A stretch of 64,000 nt of DNA, from positions 912,642,648 to 912,706,647 of the forward strand of contig NC_081414.1 in NCBI RefSeq assembly GCF_030272615.1. Direction: 5' to 3'. This stretch comes from Cryptomeria japonica. Taxonomy: Eukaryota > Streptophyta > Pinopsida > Cupressales > Cupressaceae. The first letter of the stretch is position 1; every line of letters starts with the position of its first letter. The position numbers and the translations under genes are program-made. This document shows positions 23,401 to 32,860 of this stretch, piece after piece. The notes under the pieces are model-generated. The model did not search any database, was not told the origin of the DNA, and saw nothing but the letters and a program-made list of their open reading frames with translations.

Positions 23401-24570
23401 CCACAAACTTGGATTTAGGAGGCCTCAGAATTCTAAGGCATTTTGGGCCAGGCACTCTGATCGTTCATCGGCAGGCGAAAAACATCTCTCGTTCAAATCC
23501 CATAAACATCGCAGCGACAATCCTTATGCAGTTTGCTTCACAGCTGTTGTGCGAAAAATGTCGACTTCGGTCTTCGTGCGACCTTTAGGCGCACTGTCCT
23601 TGCTTGGCGGGCTCCGTCAATTCCTGCTACCTTACGTCTACCTAAGGCAATTCTCAAAACTTCGAACAAAGCTCTTGGCGTTCACGCCCGAGAGCTAGAC
23701 TAGCCAGGAGGATTCATTGGCTCATTACTTCAACGTCAATCAGTTTACGAATCGTTCGCGAACTCGCTCGAAGAGACGCAAGAAACTCTGCTCGGAACCT
23801 AGCAGGACAATGACGAAAAGCTCAAAATAGGAAGGAGGACCCTGTCGGTGACAGGGAGCGTGTGCAATGCACAACAGGTCCCTATTCTGATGGGGTGATG
23901 TGTGAAATGGTCACAACAAGCACTCCAAAATCAGAAAACTCGAACACACACTTTGCAATGAATCCATCCATTCTTCTAAGTGAAGAACAGTCCCAAATCT
24001 CTACTAGTCGTTGTCTTTCAAGCGAGAAGTGGAGCACACAGTCTAGGAGGTAAGCAATCCTCAAAGCATTCCAACAGCATTTCGACAGCACTTTGGTATA
24101 ATATTCAAGGATGATGCAAATGAGAGCCCAAGGCATTTATTTATAACTTCTCGCCAAGCCAAATTCAAATTCAAATACACTCCAAATGGCACCCAAATCA
24201 AATGCCATTTCATTTCTCCTTCTTAGCACATGGCGTCCAAGACATAATCCCCTTTGTCACACTTTTTGGATGACTTAGAGGCTTATAAAATAATATTAAT
24301 GTTATTGCACTTTGGCGTCCCAAAAAGAATGTGACATATTTTGCCCAAATAGACTTAGGATAAAAAAATAATATTCCCCTTATTCAAGTCCTCCAAGTCT
24401 AGACATAATATAAATAGGCCTTATTCAAGAAAATATACCTTCTTCACAACTGCCACATTTGAACTGAAGCCAAGGTACTGAATTGCAAAAATAGTCATCT
24501 GAACCAAAATATCACTGCCAGAAATAGCCACTGAATTGTTCTACAGAATCCCCTGCCAAAAATAGCACTG

Positions 24571-24777
24571 CTATAAATAGCACTTACTAAAAATAGTAAG
24601 TGTGTCCAACGACATTTTCTCCATATCCTGAGCAATCTTCGCAACTTACTAAAAATAGTAAATTCAGAAAAGTCTTCAGATTCATTTGCATGTTACACCA
24701 TCACGAAGCTCTCTGGAAACCCAAAAAAACCTAGAGAAATAAGTTGCTCTCGCCTCCAGTTACTAAAAATAGTAAGT
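24571..24777. promoter_or_regulatory. Cluster of CTA(A/T)4TAG palindromes in L1 LTR
   Basis: CTATAAATAG at 24571-24580, ACTTACTAAAAATAGTAAGT at 24582-24601, a near copy from 24644 and AGTTACTAAAAATAGTAAGT around 24759-24777. They lie 230-435 bp inside the LTR 5' end. Confidence 0.55.
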
Positions 24778-25006
24778 TTGCCAAACTCCATTGCTTTCTA
24801 TGCATGTACCATCATTGCGAAGCTTTCCAAAAACCTAGAAGGAATCCAGAACCCAAATTGACAAACTCCAACATGCAGGCCACCAAAAATGCCAAAACAT
24901 CCTCCTAGAAAATAGGAAACCCTAATTTTGCCTCTGACTAACCAACAGGTCTCAGAATTGGCCAACAAACCCCAAAACAAACTAGAGCGGAAAAGGGGAC
25001 ATTACA

Positions 25007-25145
25007 CACTTGGATTGAGAAGGAAGTCAGCCTTCTTCGGAGATTCAACCCCATTGTACAAGGTCCCACACTTCGGGGTTGTTTCCATGTTTCACAAAGT
25101 TGTTGAGTTGATAGTTCAACAAGGATGCAAACTTTTGTGACAACA
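25007..25145 (+). repeat. 3' end of the 5' LTR of gypsy element G
   Basis: The sequence from the L1 insertion point to GTGACAACA (25145) ends in CA directly before a PBS-like TGGCACGCCAGGTGGGAC. Only the last 139 bp of the LTR are present here, because L1 inserted in it. Confidence 0.5.
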
Positions 25146-25150
25146 ATTTT

Positions 25151-25169
25151 TGGCACGCCAGGTGGGACA
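25151..25169 (+). promoter_or_regulatory. PBS-like sequence of gypsy element G
   Basis: TGGCACGCCAGGTGGGAC begins with the TGG expected opposite a tRNA CCA end, six bases after the presumed LTR end. Similar TTTGGCRCGCCAGGT words are common just inside plant gypsy LTRs. The tRNA was not identified. Confidence 0.55.
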
Positions 25170-25490
25170 GACTTTCAACTTACATGCTAAGAATTCAGTG
25201 TTGTTATTAGTATCTCAGCCTTTGGAGGCAGTCATCATTCAAGCACTTGGCAACTCTTCTCATAGGCCCAGTCTCTTGTTCATGACCTGTTGCTGATTTC
25301 ATTCTCAGAATTAATACAAGGGCGTCTTCTAGAGGTAGTTTCCAATTTGTAGAACTCTCATCTTCAAGTTCTAGAAGGCGGAAAGGTAGACCTTCATTGT
25401 CCCGAGTCAGGGGTGTCAAGGTTGTTAACACTCCATCACCAAGGTCTCGTTCTACCCCTCCATTCACAAGACCATTACAGTCTAGGGCTC
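25170..25490 (+). other. Leader of gypsy element G
   Basis: Untranslated leader between PBS and the insertion of D. It continues at 35309 with CTCCCACC and leads to the gag start at 35346. I see no gene. Confidence 0.5.
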
Positions 25491-25829
25491 TGTTGTGATG
25501 TTCTCACACATCGCCCCATTGCAAATGGGGACCCATGTTTTTTGCTTTTTAGGGTTTGTTTTCTAGGTCTTTTAGGGTTTTGTCAGTTCGCCTTTGCATT
25601 TTTGAGTGCTGTCGGGGAGATCAATAGGATAGCAGGTCCTGCTGGAGTGAAGTCCTGATCCTGAAAATTTGGCTAAGTCTGAAAGTCTTGATCCTGAAAT
25701 TTGGCTAAGTCTGGAATGTCCTGATCCTGAAATTTGACTAAGTCTGGAAACTGAAAAACCTCAAAAAACTAGATTTTGCAATATAATTCCTGGAGGTCTG
25801 AAACCACTCTCAAACACCCTGAAAGTATA

Positions 25830-25882
25830 TATGGAATATAACTTAAAGTATAAGAACTTATACTTAAATGTTATATTCCATA
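25830..25882 (+). repeat. Long hairpin in element D leader
   Basis: Left arm 25830-25854 and right arm 25857-25882 pair almost perfectly, with one small bulge, around a 2-base loop. A related hairpin is in C at 43731-43817 with the same flank (GAAACCACTCTCAAACA in D). Confidence 0.8.
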
Positions 25883-25919
25883 AAAATTATCCTGATAGAG
25901 AGTTCAAAAAGTCAAATTT

Positions 25920-26955
25920 CGCTCCTGTCCTTCACTGAGGATCTAGAGCGAATTTCGCTCCTGTCCCTCTCCAAGGGACCAAGGCAAAGCGCTCCTGTCC
26001 CTCACCAAGGGTCCAGAGCAAAAAGGCTTATTTGAATCATTCCTGACATTGTTTGGTCAAATTGGAACATCAAAGGCATGGTAGAGGACGAAATGAACGT
26101 GATAGAGCATCCAGACTTGATTAAAAGACAATGAAATGATGGAGTTTTTGTCTACAAAAGTAAAAGCGCTCCTGTCCCTCACCAAGGGACCAGAGCGATT
26201 TTCTTTATATACACATTTTTAGACCTTTCTTAGACTTGAACTCTTATTCATGGCGTGTAACAAGATGATATCTTTCTTAGCCAAGACATTTCATGGTGAA
26301 AAGTGAAGCATTTTGGCCTAGAAGACAAAATTCGCTCCTGTTCCTCACTGAAGGACCGGAGCTTGAATTTCAAATTTGCACTGTTCTTGCAAGATCAAGA
26401 CAATTTTATGATTTGAAGAGACCAAGGAAAACATGATTTATCCATTGAATATAATTTGGAAGGCTAACAAAGGACGGATATGCTTGGATTTGCAAAATCG
26501 CTCCTGTCCCTCTCCAAGGGACCAGGGCGAAAAACCTAATATCTAGTCCTTCTCGCCAAGTTTGGACGAACCTAGGCCAAATGCAAAAGGCGCTCCTATC
26601 CCTAACTAAAGGACCAGGGCGATTTTTATAAAATCAACAATTTCCCTCCGAGATTATGCTAAGGCAAAGTTGAGCAAGATTGGAAAGGTCTTCTAAATCA
26701 TGATGAACAAAGGTTTGACTCCAAAAACTTGATGATCCTAGGCTCAAGAACAAAAATAGCTCCTGTCCTTCACTAGAGGACCAGGGCGAAAATCTCTAGA
26801 ACATCAATTTTGCCTTGCAAAAAACGAGTTGAACATGCACTGAAGGGACGAAAGGGATCATTGCTAGCCCCACAACGTGAATTGGCAATTAAAAAATGAA
26901 GGATTGAGGACAAAAGTGAAAAGGCGCTCCTGTCCCTCTCCAAGGGACCAGAGCG
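25920..26955 (+). repeat. Dyad array of element D (9 units)
   Basis: Units read CGCTCCTGTCCCT, about 4 bp, then AGGGACCAGAGCG, with variants. The CGCTCCTG anchor begins at 25920, 25956, 25990, 26167, 26333, 26499, 26591, 26758 and 26925. Main steps are 166, 166, 167, 167 and 177 bp, with three close units at the start and one 92-bp step. Confidence 0.88.
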
Positions 26956-27284
26956 AAGTTATTGGCATTCACTATTTTCTACTTGGGCGTTAATATCCTC
27001 CAAATCGCATGAAATGCCAAAATCATCAACTTCAAAATATTTGAAAAAATTAATTAAATTGGCATTTAATAAATTAATTTTGGGCCTCAAAAAAAAAAAA
27101 ACGAATTTCTATTATAAAGGCATTTAAAATTAATTTTTGTGAAATAAAAAATTAAAAGTTGAGCGCACAAGGCATTATTTTGTCTTTATTTATCAAGTCG
27201 GCCTTCTTCTTAGTGTTTTTTATATTTTATTTTTTGGCTTATTTTGTCAAGTCGGCCTATGGGGAGGTAAAATGGTGAGCGCTC

Positions 27285-27292
27285 TATATATT
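27285..27292 (+). promoter_or_regulatory. Upstream TATA box of element D
   Basis: TATATATT after AGCGCTC, between the dyad array and the leader intron. Homologous sites: E 32513-32520, H 59988-59996, A 12171-12176. Confidence 0.55.
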
Positions 27293-27548
27293 TGGGTGTG
27301 TTGGTTCATTATTCAAATCATTCACTCATTATTTCAAGTGCGAATTGTATTGAGGGCAAAGAAGAAGTGCGAAAGCTGGCCTATTTGGAGCAAATTTTCC
27401 TCAAGTGTTGAAGACTTAAGGTGGTGGAGTTGACGCTTGTGAAGACTAAAGGAGGCGCATTTTGCTAAAGGGAGTCTTGATCTACATTTTGCCTAGCAAA
27501 TTCACCTTATTTTTGCATCATTTTTTTAGAATTAATTCTCAAGTGGAG

Positions 27549-27743
27549 GTATGGCGAGATCATCCTAGTCCCAATGTTGAAATTTTGATTTTTGAACTTC
27601 AAGTTTTGAAAATTGCGTAGTTAATTAGGAAATGATAATTCAAAGATTTATCATAAAGTTTCCTAATTAAAATCTTGAATCTTCCTTTTAAAGTTTAATT
27701 TTTAGATTTCAAGATATATTACTAATTTTGAAATGTTGTGTAG
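27549..27743 (+). other. Leader intron of element D
   Basis: AAGTGGAG|GTATGGC donor and TTGTGTAG|G acceptor, conserved with E and H. Confidence 0.5.
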
Positions 27744-28003
27744 GTATCAAGACGGCGACTCCAAAGCCCGGAGGATCTACAAGTCAGCAGGTTCTCATCA
27801 AGGACGATCAAGCAAGGACAAGGGCGACCTCCTCCAGCCTAGCATCGACAAGGACAACCTTCTTCGGACTAACATCATCAAGGGCGACCTCTTCCAATCC
27901 AGCATTCCAAGACGAGGTACATCAACATCCTGCACATCAAAGACAAAAGAAGTTAGAACAAGGGTTCGTTGAAGAAGCAGATAGTTCCAGAAGAATTAAT
28001 TAA
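27728..28003 (+). pseudogene. N-terminal remnant of TGTTG-family ORF in element D
   Basis: After the acceptor, the codon matching the start ATG of H is ACG (GTATCAAGACGGCGACTCC), so the natural start is lost. The following residues ATPKPGGSTSQQVLIKDDQ align with the H, E and A N termini. Then the sequence becomes a degenerate Ser/Thr/Arg-rich repeat and stops at 28003. The rest of the gene is deleted, which explains the short length of D. Confidence 0.7.
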
Positions 28004-28265
28004 AGCTAGCTTCTCAACAACATCAAGTTGAATATTTACTAAGTTACAAGTGTCAGACGAGGTGGCATCCTAGTCATCACTTCTCCAGTCAGTGTGGTCC
28101 ACCTCAACATTTCCAGATTCAATGTACCTAACTCATGGAAGGTGGCACAAACTCCGATGTACCTACCCCAGCTATCCATTGGTGGAATTTTCTAGAGAGG
28201 ACATGTGTCCAAGCAATACAATTTTATCATTGGTCAAGCATTAAATGTTATGTAATGGTTGTAAC

Positions 28266-28283
28266 AAACCCTAATTAGGGTTT
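28266..28283. promoter_or_regulatory. Palindromic telo-box in element D
   Basis: AAACCCTAATTAGGGTTT, a perfect 18-bp palindrome made of two telo-box halves, 65 bp before the downstream TATA box at 28348. Confidence 0.65.
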
Positions 28284-28347
28284 TAATTGTTGAATCTTGG
28301 CCATTGATCTCGAATTGATCTAAGCCATTGAATTGTATTGAGGGCAC

Positions 28348-28355
28348 TATATAAG
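28348..28355 (+). promoter_or_regulatory. Downstream TATA box of element D
   Basis: TATATAAG in GGGCACTATATAAGCCCT, after the ORF remnant. In a long LTR this is where the U3/R boundary would be expected. Confidence 0.55.
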
Positions 28356-30039
28356 CCCTGGCATTTCATTTTGTAAAGGCAATAGTTAGAATATAGTTGG
28401 AAGCAGTTAGAAGATAGATAGAGAGTAGTTAGAAGGTGATTAGCTAGTTGATAGAATAGCAATTAGAGTAGAGTAGAGAGAGAAGGCAAAGATTGTTGCC
28501 AAGATGTTGTTGTAAAAGACTTGTAACTTCATTGAAGAAATGGTGAAATTTATGGGTCGATTCGACAATTTGCATGGTCTTTATACTTCTCATATTTGAT
28601 TTCATGTTATTAGATGAGTGGAAGAAATGTGCTTGATTGATGGTGAAATTCGTATATCCATACTACTAGCAGTTTGTTGATTGCAGACTTGCCTTGTGTA
28701 GTCAACTGGAATCATTCAGCTTAAGCTTAACTTCAGTTGTCGCTTCTTCATTGATATGCATCAAACTGATGGTGTTTATACCTGTAGTGATGATTTGAAC
28801 ATCATAAAGCTTTCCTTCGAAGATCGCACTAACCTTGTGGAGATGGTCCTGTGATGTCAAAACAAGACTTAGTTAGAATTTCATCAAAGATCATTCATTG
28901 CTCTTACATTCTTAGTGTTAGGATTAGATCCTTTCCTCGCCCTCATCTTTTTTCCTTTTTCAAGTCAAAGCTAGTAAGATCCTGTGTTCTAGCAATATTC
29001 AAAGCAGATCAGAAGTTCAGGCATCAAGTGTAAGTCCCCTTGTGATTCCAGCAAATCACATCATACCACAGAGAGCTTATCCACACGTAGAGATCCTACA
29101 TCAAAGAACCTTGGAGTCATCCTAATTGATCCTTTTTCGCGATATCTTCAGCAATCAGAGGCTTTATTCAAGAGAGGATAAGGTACCTGTTGACGTGTAT
29201 TTTGTACACTATCAAACACAGAATAAAATACCCAAGGGTACCTTATCCTCTCTTGAATAAAGCCTCCGAATGCTGAAGATGTCGCGAAAAGGTTCAATCG
29301 GGATGACTTCAAGGTTCTTGTATGTAGGGTCTCTACGTGTGGATAAGCACCAATGGTCGTTGTGAATGTTGTTTCATCAAGGGGCCTTACGTTTCCGTTC
29401 AGGAACAGATTTTCCTAAAACTAACAAGATTCTCAAAAAGATCAAAAGGTAGGGTTTGCAAGAGATGAATTCTAATCTAATCCTAGGAATGACTCAATGT
29501 AGGCTAGACTTGGTAAGATTCTACCAATTTCAATATTGCCAAGGAATTACAACTCTACTGAGATTGATGCGATCTTCTAAGGTGATTATTGATTTTCAAG
29601 TCATCAAGAAGCATAGACACTACCATGAAGGTACATATCAATAGTTCAATGATGATTGAAGGTTTAAGCAATCCAAATATCTCCAGTTGACCACACAAGG
29701 CGTCCTTACAATCAGTAAGAAGCTAGTGGTTTGGAATATGAATCTCACCAAAGATCAAGCTCAACACTTAGTCCTTCAAAATTAAACACTACTTCGACTA
29801 AGAATGATTCAAGAAAGTAAACAACCATGAAGATAACCACGAGAATTGCAATAAAACACCATAACTTCAATATTTTATTGATCTCAAAGTCAACATAGAC
29901 AACAATTGCTTGAAATTCTTTCTTCAATGCTCAATCTTGCTACAAAATAACTTTCTTCTCAAAAGCTCTAATTCTAATTGCTAATATCTATCTCTCTCTT
30001 ATTTCTAATTTATAATGACAAAATGAAAATGAATGAGGG

Positions 30040-30048
30040 TATATATAG
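30040..30048 (-). promoter_or_regulatory. Downstream TATA box of element E
   Basis: GCTATATATAC on the minus strand, with the telo-box AAACCCTAATTAGGGTTT about 65 bp before it (30112-30129). Same layout as H (63760-63849). Confidence 0.6.
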
Positions 30049-30111
30049 CATCCTCAATTACAATGAACGGCCCAGATCAAAAGAAGATCAACGGCTGAGA
30101 TTTTGACACCT

Positions 30112-30129
30112 AAACCCTAATTAGGGTTT
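30112..30129. promoter_or_regulatory. Palindromic telo-box in element E
   Basis: AAACCCTAATTAGGGTTT between the ORF stop and the second TATA box. Confidence 0.65.
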
Positions 30130-30240
30130 TATTACAAAAAGTTCCCCTTTTATTGAACAATATTAAATGCATAGCCAAATATTTAATTGGCACAAAAATC
30201 TAGGAAACATAGACCAATGACAACTAAGGTGCCACATCAT

Positions 30241-32037
30241 CTATAACAACCTCTCTTCTAGAACCTTGTTCCCTTTCCAATGCTCCTTCTTAGCATATGC
30301 AGTGAATCTGGACACGATTCCTTCAATCTCAGCAATAGGAATCTCTGGAAGATTCCTCATTCGTTCCTCTAAGTGGATGACCTGATCGAAAGCCTTGAGA
30401 AGAGCCACGTCCCATCCAGGCTCGAGTTCTTTGATTTTCTCAATCAGGAGCATAATGGCGAACATTTGATCTCTTTGCTCATCGGTGATAACATTCTCAT
30501 CTTTGCAAAAGATGACCTTGACCTTCTGCTCCAATTCTTGAAGATTCACATCTGTCTCATCTTCAATCCTCCTGCCAAGAATAGAACATAACACCTCAAA
30601 CACCTTGTCCTGGATTGGATGAATGACCTCCTCAACTTGGTTGCATTTGGTACTAATGTCTTTGAAAAGAACTTCCTTCATCTGAAGTAGAGTTGACCAC
30701 TGGAGTAAATTATGAGCTCCTCCATCCATTATCTTTTCTTGTGCTAAGATCTTCCTTGGTGTTTGCCTGATTACTTGCAGAACAGGAATGATAACATCTC
30801 TAGTGTGGGCAAAGGCGGCTACTGTTATCATTAGGTTGTGAATGATCTCAAGGACCTGGATAGCTCGATGGGTGGTCTGCATCATTCTTGTTGCGAACTC
30901 AATGGCAACGGTATGAGATTTGTCAATCCAAGAGCTCATAAGCTGGACCAAGCTCTTAACTCTTTCTGCCTCACCAACTGATTCAAGGGGAAGTGCTTGC
31001 ACAGAAGATACTGCTGGATCCTGACGTCCCAAAGGCTGATTGAGATGGCTAAAGTAGCCTCTCCAAGCACCGACCTCTCGCTCAAGCTTCTGTGCATCTT
31101 GAGATATCCGATTGTGAATCCCACCCTGCAATGTCCTGGTGATGTTCATCGTGAAGGTATCATTAACTAACTTGTAGTTACTTCCAGGTGGATGATGCAA
31201 ATGAACATAAGATTCACAGACTCTGACTTCCCCCGGTCCTCTTCCGATCACTCCTCTGTGAGGGAGTCCTGCATATTCAAAACTTCTGATCAAGGCATAT
31301 ATGATGTATGAACTCATGTGGAAGGACTTGGTAGCCTTCAGTCTTCTCAACTGCACGTCCAAGCAATGGCTAATAATTCTAGCCCAATGAATTGTTCCTT
31401 TTCCTTGAACTATCACTTGGATGAAGTAGAACATCCACTTCTCAAAATAGAAGGCTTGAGGAGCCCCTGTAACTCGATTGAGTAAGGTTATCAAATCTCT
31501 GTACTCCTCCTGGAAGTCGATCCTATGTGGTGTGTTTGGAACCTTGCTCAGGCGGGGACGACTCTTGAGTAACCAATTCTTATTGATGATGCTTAAGCAA
31601 GTGTCTGGATCATCTTCGTACATGGATCTAGCTCCTTCCAAGCTTTTGTAAATCATATCTTTATGTTCTGGCAGATGGAGAGCCTCACTGATAGCCTCTT
31701 CTGAAAGGTAAGCCAAAGTGTTTCCTTCCTTGGACACGATTGATCTAGATTGTGGGTCATAATGGCGGGCACACTCGATCATCAGCTCAGGACACTGGAC
31801 TGCTGGAGGGAAGTCGGCCGCCTTGATGATGCCACTTTCAATTACTCTCCTTGCGATAGGTGATGGCTTTCCAATGTAAGGGACATCTCGAAACTTCTTC
31901 ACACTAAAGTTTCCCAAGTTGGTATCTCCAATGTTGCTCCATTTGGACACGATCTTGGTCTCCAATTCTTCATTCCTTTGATCTTCCTTCATGAGGGCTA
32001 GACGACTAGTGGATGCTCCTGTCTTCGGGGTCGCCAT
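30241..32037 (-). CDS. TGTTG-family protein of element E, internally deleted
   Basis: The start is the Met at 32037 (MATPKTGASTSRLALMKEDQ), just after the leader-intron acceptor, as in H; the upstream open codons belong to the intron. The product is 598 residues, against 1,066 in H. The first ~300 residues and the last ~280 are nearly the same as H. A 468-codon (1,404-bp) segment is missing, corresponding to H 61397-62800, which is bounded in H by two AGCTTG hexamers. The deletion keeps the frame but removes the basic NLS-like stretch and the middle module. The protein is probably unable to do everything the full one does. Function is not recognised. Confidence 0.75.
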   Translation of the reverse strand: MATPKTGASTSRLALMKEDQRNEELETKIVSKWSNIGDTNLGNFSVKKFRDVPYIGKPSPIARRVIESGIIKAADFPPAVQCPELMIECARHYDPQSRSIVSKEGNTLAYLSEEAISEALHLPEHKDMIYKSLEGARSMYEDDPDTCLSIINKNWLLKSRPRLSKVPNTPHRIDFQEEYRDLITLLNRVTGAPQAFYFEKWMFYFIQVIVQGKGTIHWARIISHCLDVQLRRLKATKSFHMSSYIIYALIRSFEYAGLPHRGVIGRGPGEVRVCESYVHLHHPPGSNYKLVNDTFTMNITRTLQGGIHNRISQDAQKLEREVGAWRGYFSHLNQPLGRQDPAVSSVQALPLESVGEAERVKSLVQLMSSWIDKSHTVAIEFATRMMQTTHRAIQVLEIIHNLMITVAAFAHTRDVIIPVLQVIRQTPRKILAQEKIMDGGAHNLLQWSTLLQMKEVLFKDISTKCNQVEEVIHPIQDKVFEVLCSILGRRIEDETDVNLQELEQKVKVIFCKDENVITDEQRDQMFAIMLLIEKIKELEPGWDVALLKAFDQVIHLEERMRNLPEIPIAEIEGIVSRFTAYAKKEHWKGNKVLEERLL

Positions 32038-32045
32038 CTTGTCAC

Positions 32046-32219
32046 CTACACAACATTTCATAATGAGCGATATACTTTGCAACATAGAAATATAGACTGG
32101 ATTCAAGTTTTAAATTTAGGAAACTTCATGATAAATCTTTGAATTATCATTTCCTAAATATAACTATGCAATTGGAAATTCAAAATTTCAAAATTTGAAC
32201 AAGGGAGATCTCGCCATAC
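32046..32219 (-). other. Leader intron of element E
   Basis: AAGAAGAG|GTATGGCG donor and GTTGTGTAG|G acceptor in front of the ORF. The splice signals are conserved in D, H and A. Confidence 0.5.
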
Positions 32220-32512
32220 CTCTTCTTGAAAACTAACTCTAAAAAATGATGCAAAATTAGGAAATTCGCTAGGCAATAATGAAGATCGAAGTCTTCTAGC
32301 AAATGCGCCTCCTTTCAACAAAATGGTCTTCCTCACGAGCCTCAACTCCACCACCTTTGTCTTCAATGCCTTGAGGAAAATTCGCTCCACCTCTAGCCTC
32401 CAACAAAGTTCGCACTCCTTCTTGGACCAGATTTCGCACTCCTCCTTGCTTCTCCAAATCGCATTTGAATAAATGATTGAATGATGGATTAAAATGCTTC
32501 AAAATACCTCAA

Positions 32513-32520
32513 CTATATAG
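32513..32520 (-). promoter_or_regulatory. Upstream TATA box of element E
   Basis: CTATATAG on the minus strand between the array and the leader intron, next to GAGCGCC as in D and H. Confidence 0.55.
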
Positions 32521-32860
32521 GCGCTCATCATTGCAATTGCCTATAGGCCGACTTGGAAAATAGGCCCAAAAATAAATACAAATTAAATAAAAGGAGAGGC
32601 CGACTTTGGCAAAAACATTAAAAAGACACCTTAAGCGCTTTGAATTTTAATTTAATTTAATAATAATTAATTTTAAATGCCTTTGTAATTAAAATTTCGA
32701 TTTTTTAAAAGGCTTAAATTAATTATTAAATGATATGCGCCCTTATTAAATGTCAATTTAATTTTTTAAATATTTTGGAGTTTTTTACGAAATTGGCATT
32801 TAATATGTCTTAGAGGACATTGGCGCCTAGGCATGGTAAAATATTGATTTGCAAGAACCT

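Larger units (their letters stand above)
16256..23876 (-). mobile_element. Element B, TGTTG-family giant LTR nested in A
   Basis: B spans 7,621 bp from TGTTGACGTGTC (16256) to ...TGCACAACA (23876), with a perfect TSD GGTCC (16251-16255, 23877-23881). It sits only about 40 bp from the 5' terminus of A. Orientation is minus. The terminus TGTTGTGCATTGCACAC differs from the TGTTGTGACC of its relatives, so it is a distinct subfamily. It contains its own GGTCCGAA/TTCGGAGC repeat field (21590-23400) and a long degenerate ORF (21016-17363). Confidence 0.85.
10071..23918 (-). mobile_element. Element A, TGTTG-family giant LTR, interrupted by B
   Basis: A starts on the minus strand at 23918 with TGTTGTGACCATTTCACAC and ends at 10071 with a terminus reading TGTTGATGTG on the plus strand. 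The 5-bp TSD AGCAC is perfect (10066-10070, 23919-23923). Without B it is about 6.2 kb. In element order it holds the terminus, an 18-unit dyad array (15720-12715), a TATA box near 12171-12176, a leader intron (11770-11534), a deleted ORF (11526-11139), an imperfect telo-box (11012-11029), a second TATA box (10941-10948) and the 3' end. No second LTR, PBS or pol is present. Confidence 0.82.
1377..25006 (-). mobile_element. 5' LTR of element L1, split by nested insertions
   Basis: Read on the minus strand the LTR starts TGTAATGTCCCC at 25006 and ends GGGGGATATTTCA at 1377, followed by the PBS. Its own sequence lies in three blocks: 25006-23924, 10070-9900 and 2253-1377, together about 2.13 kb. 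They are separated by element A (TSD AGCAC at 10066-10070 and 23919-23923) and solo LTR S1 (TSD CATTA at 2249-2253 and 9895-9899). The TGTAAT...CCC start resembles Tekay/Del-type Ty3/gypsy LTRs. The block 24571-24777 carries several palindromic ACTTACTAAAAATAGTAAGT-type motifs. The element interior leaves the window to the left. CACTT (25007-25011) should be its TSD. Confidence 0.8.

Noticed and set aside
30241-32037. The E/H difference as a spliced-out intron (retrocopy)
   Set aside because: The edges are AGCTTG repeats and cannot be placed as GT-AG; the segment encodes conserved protein in H, B and F.
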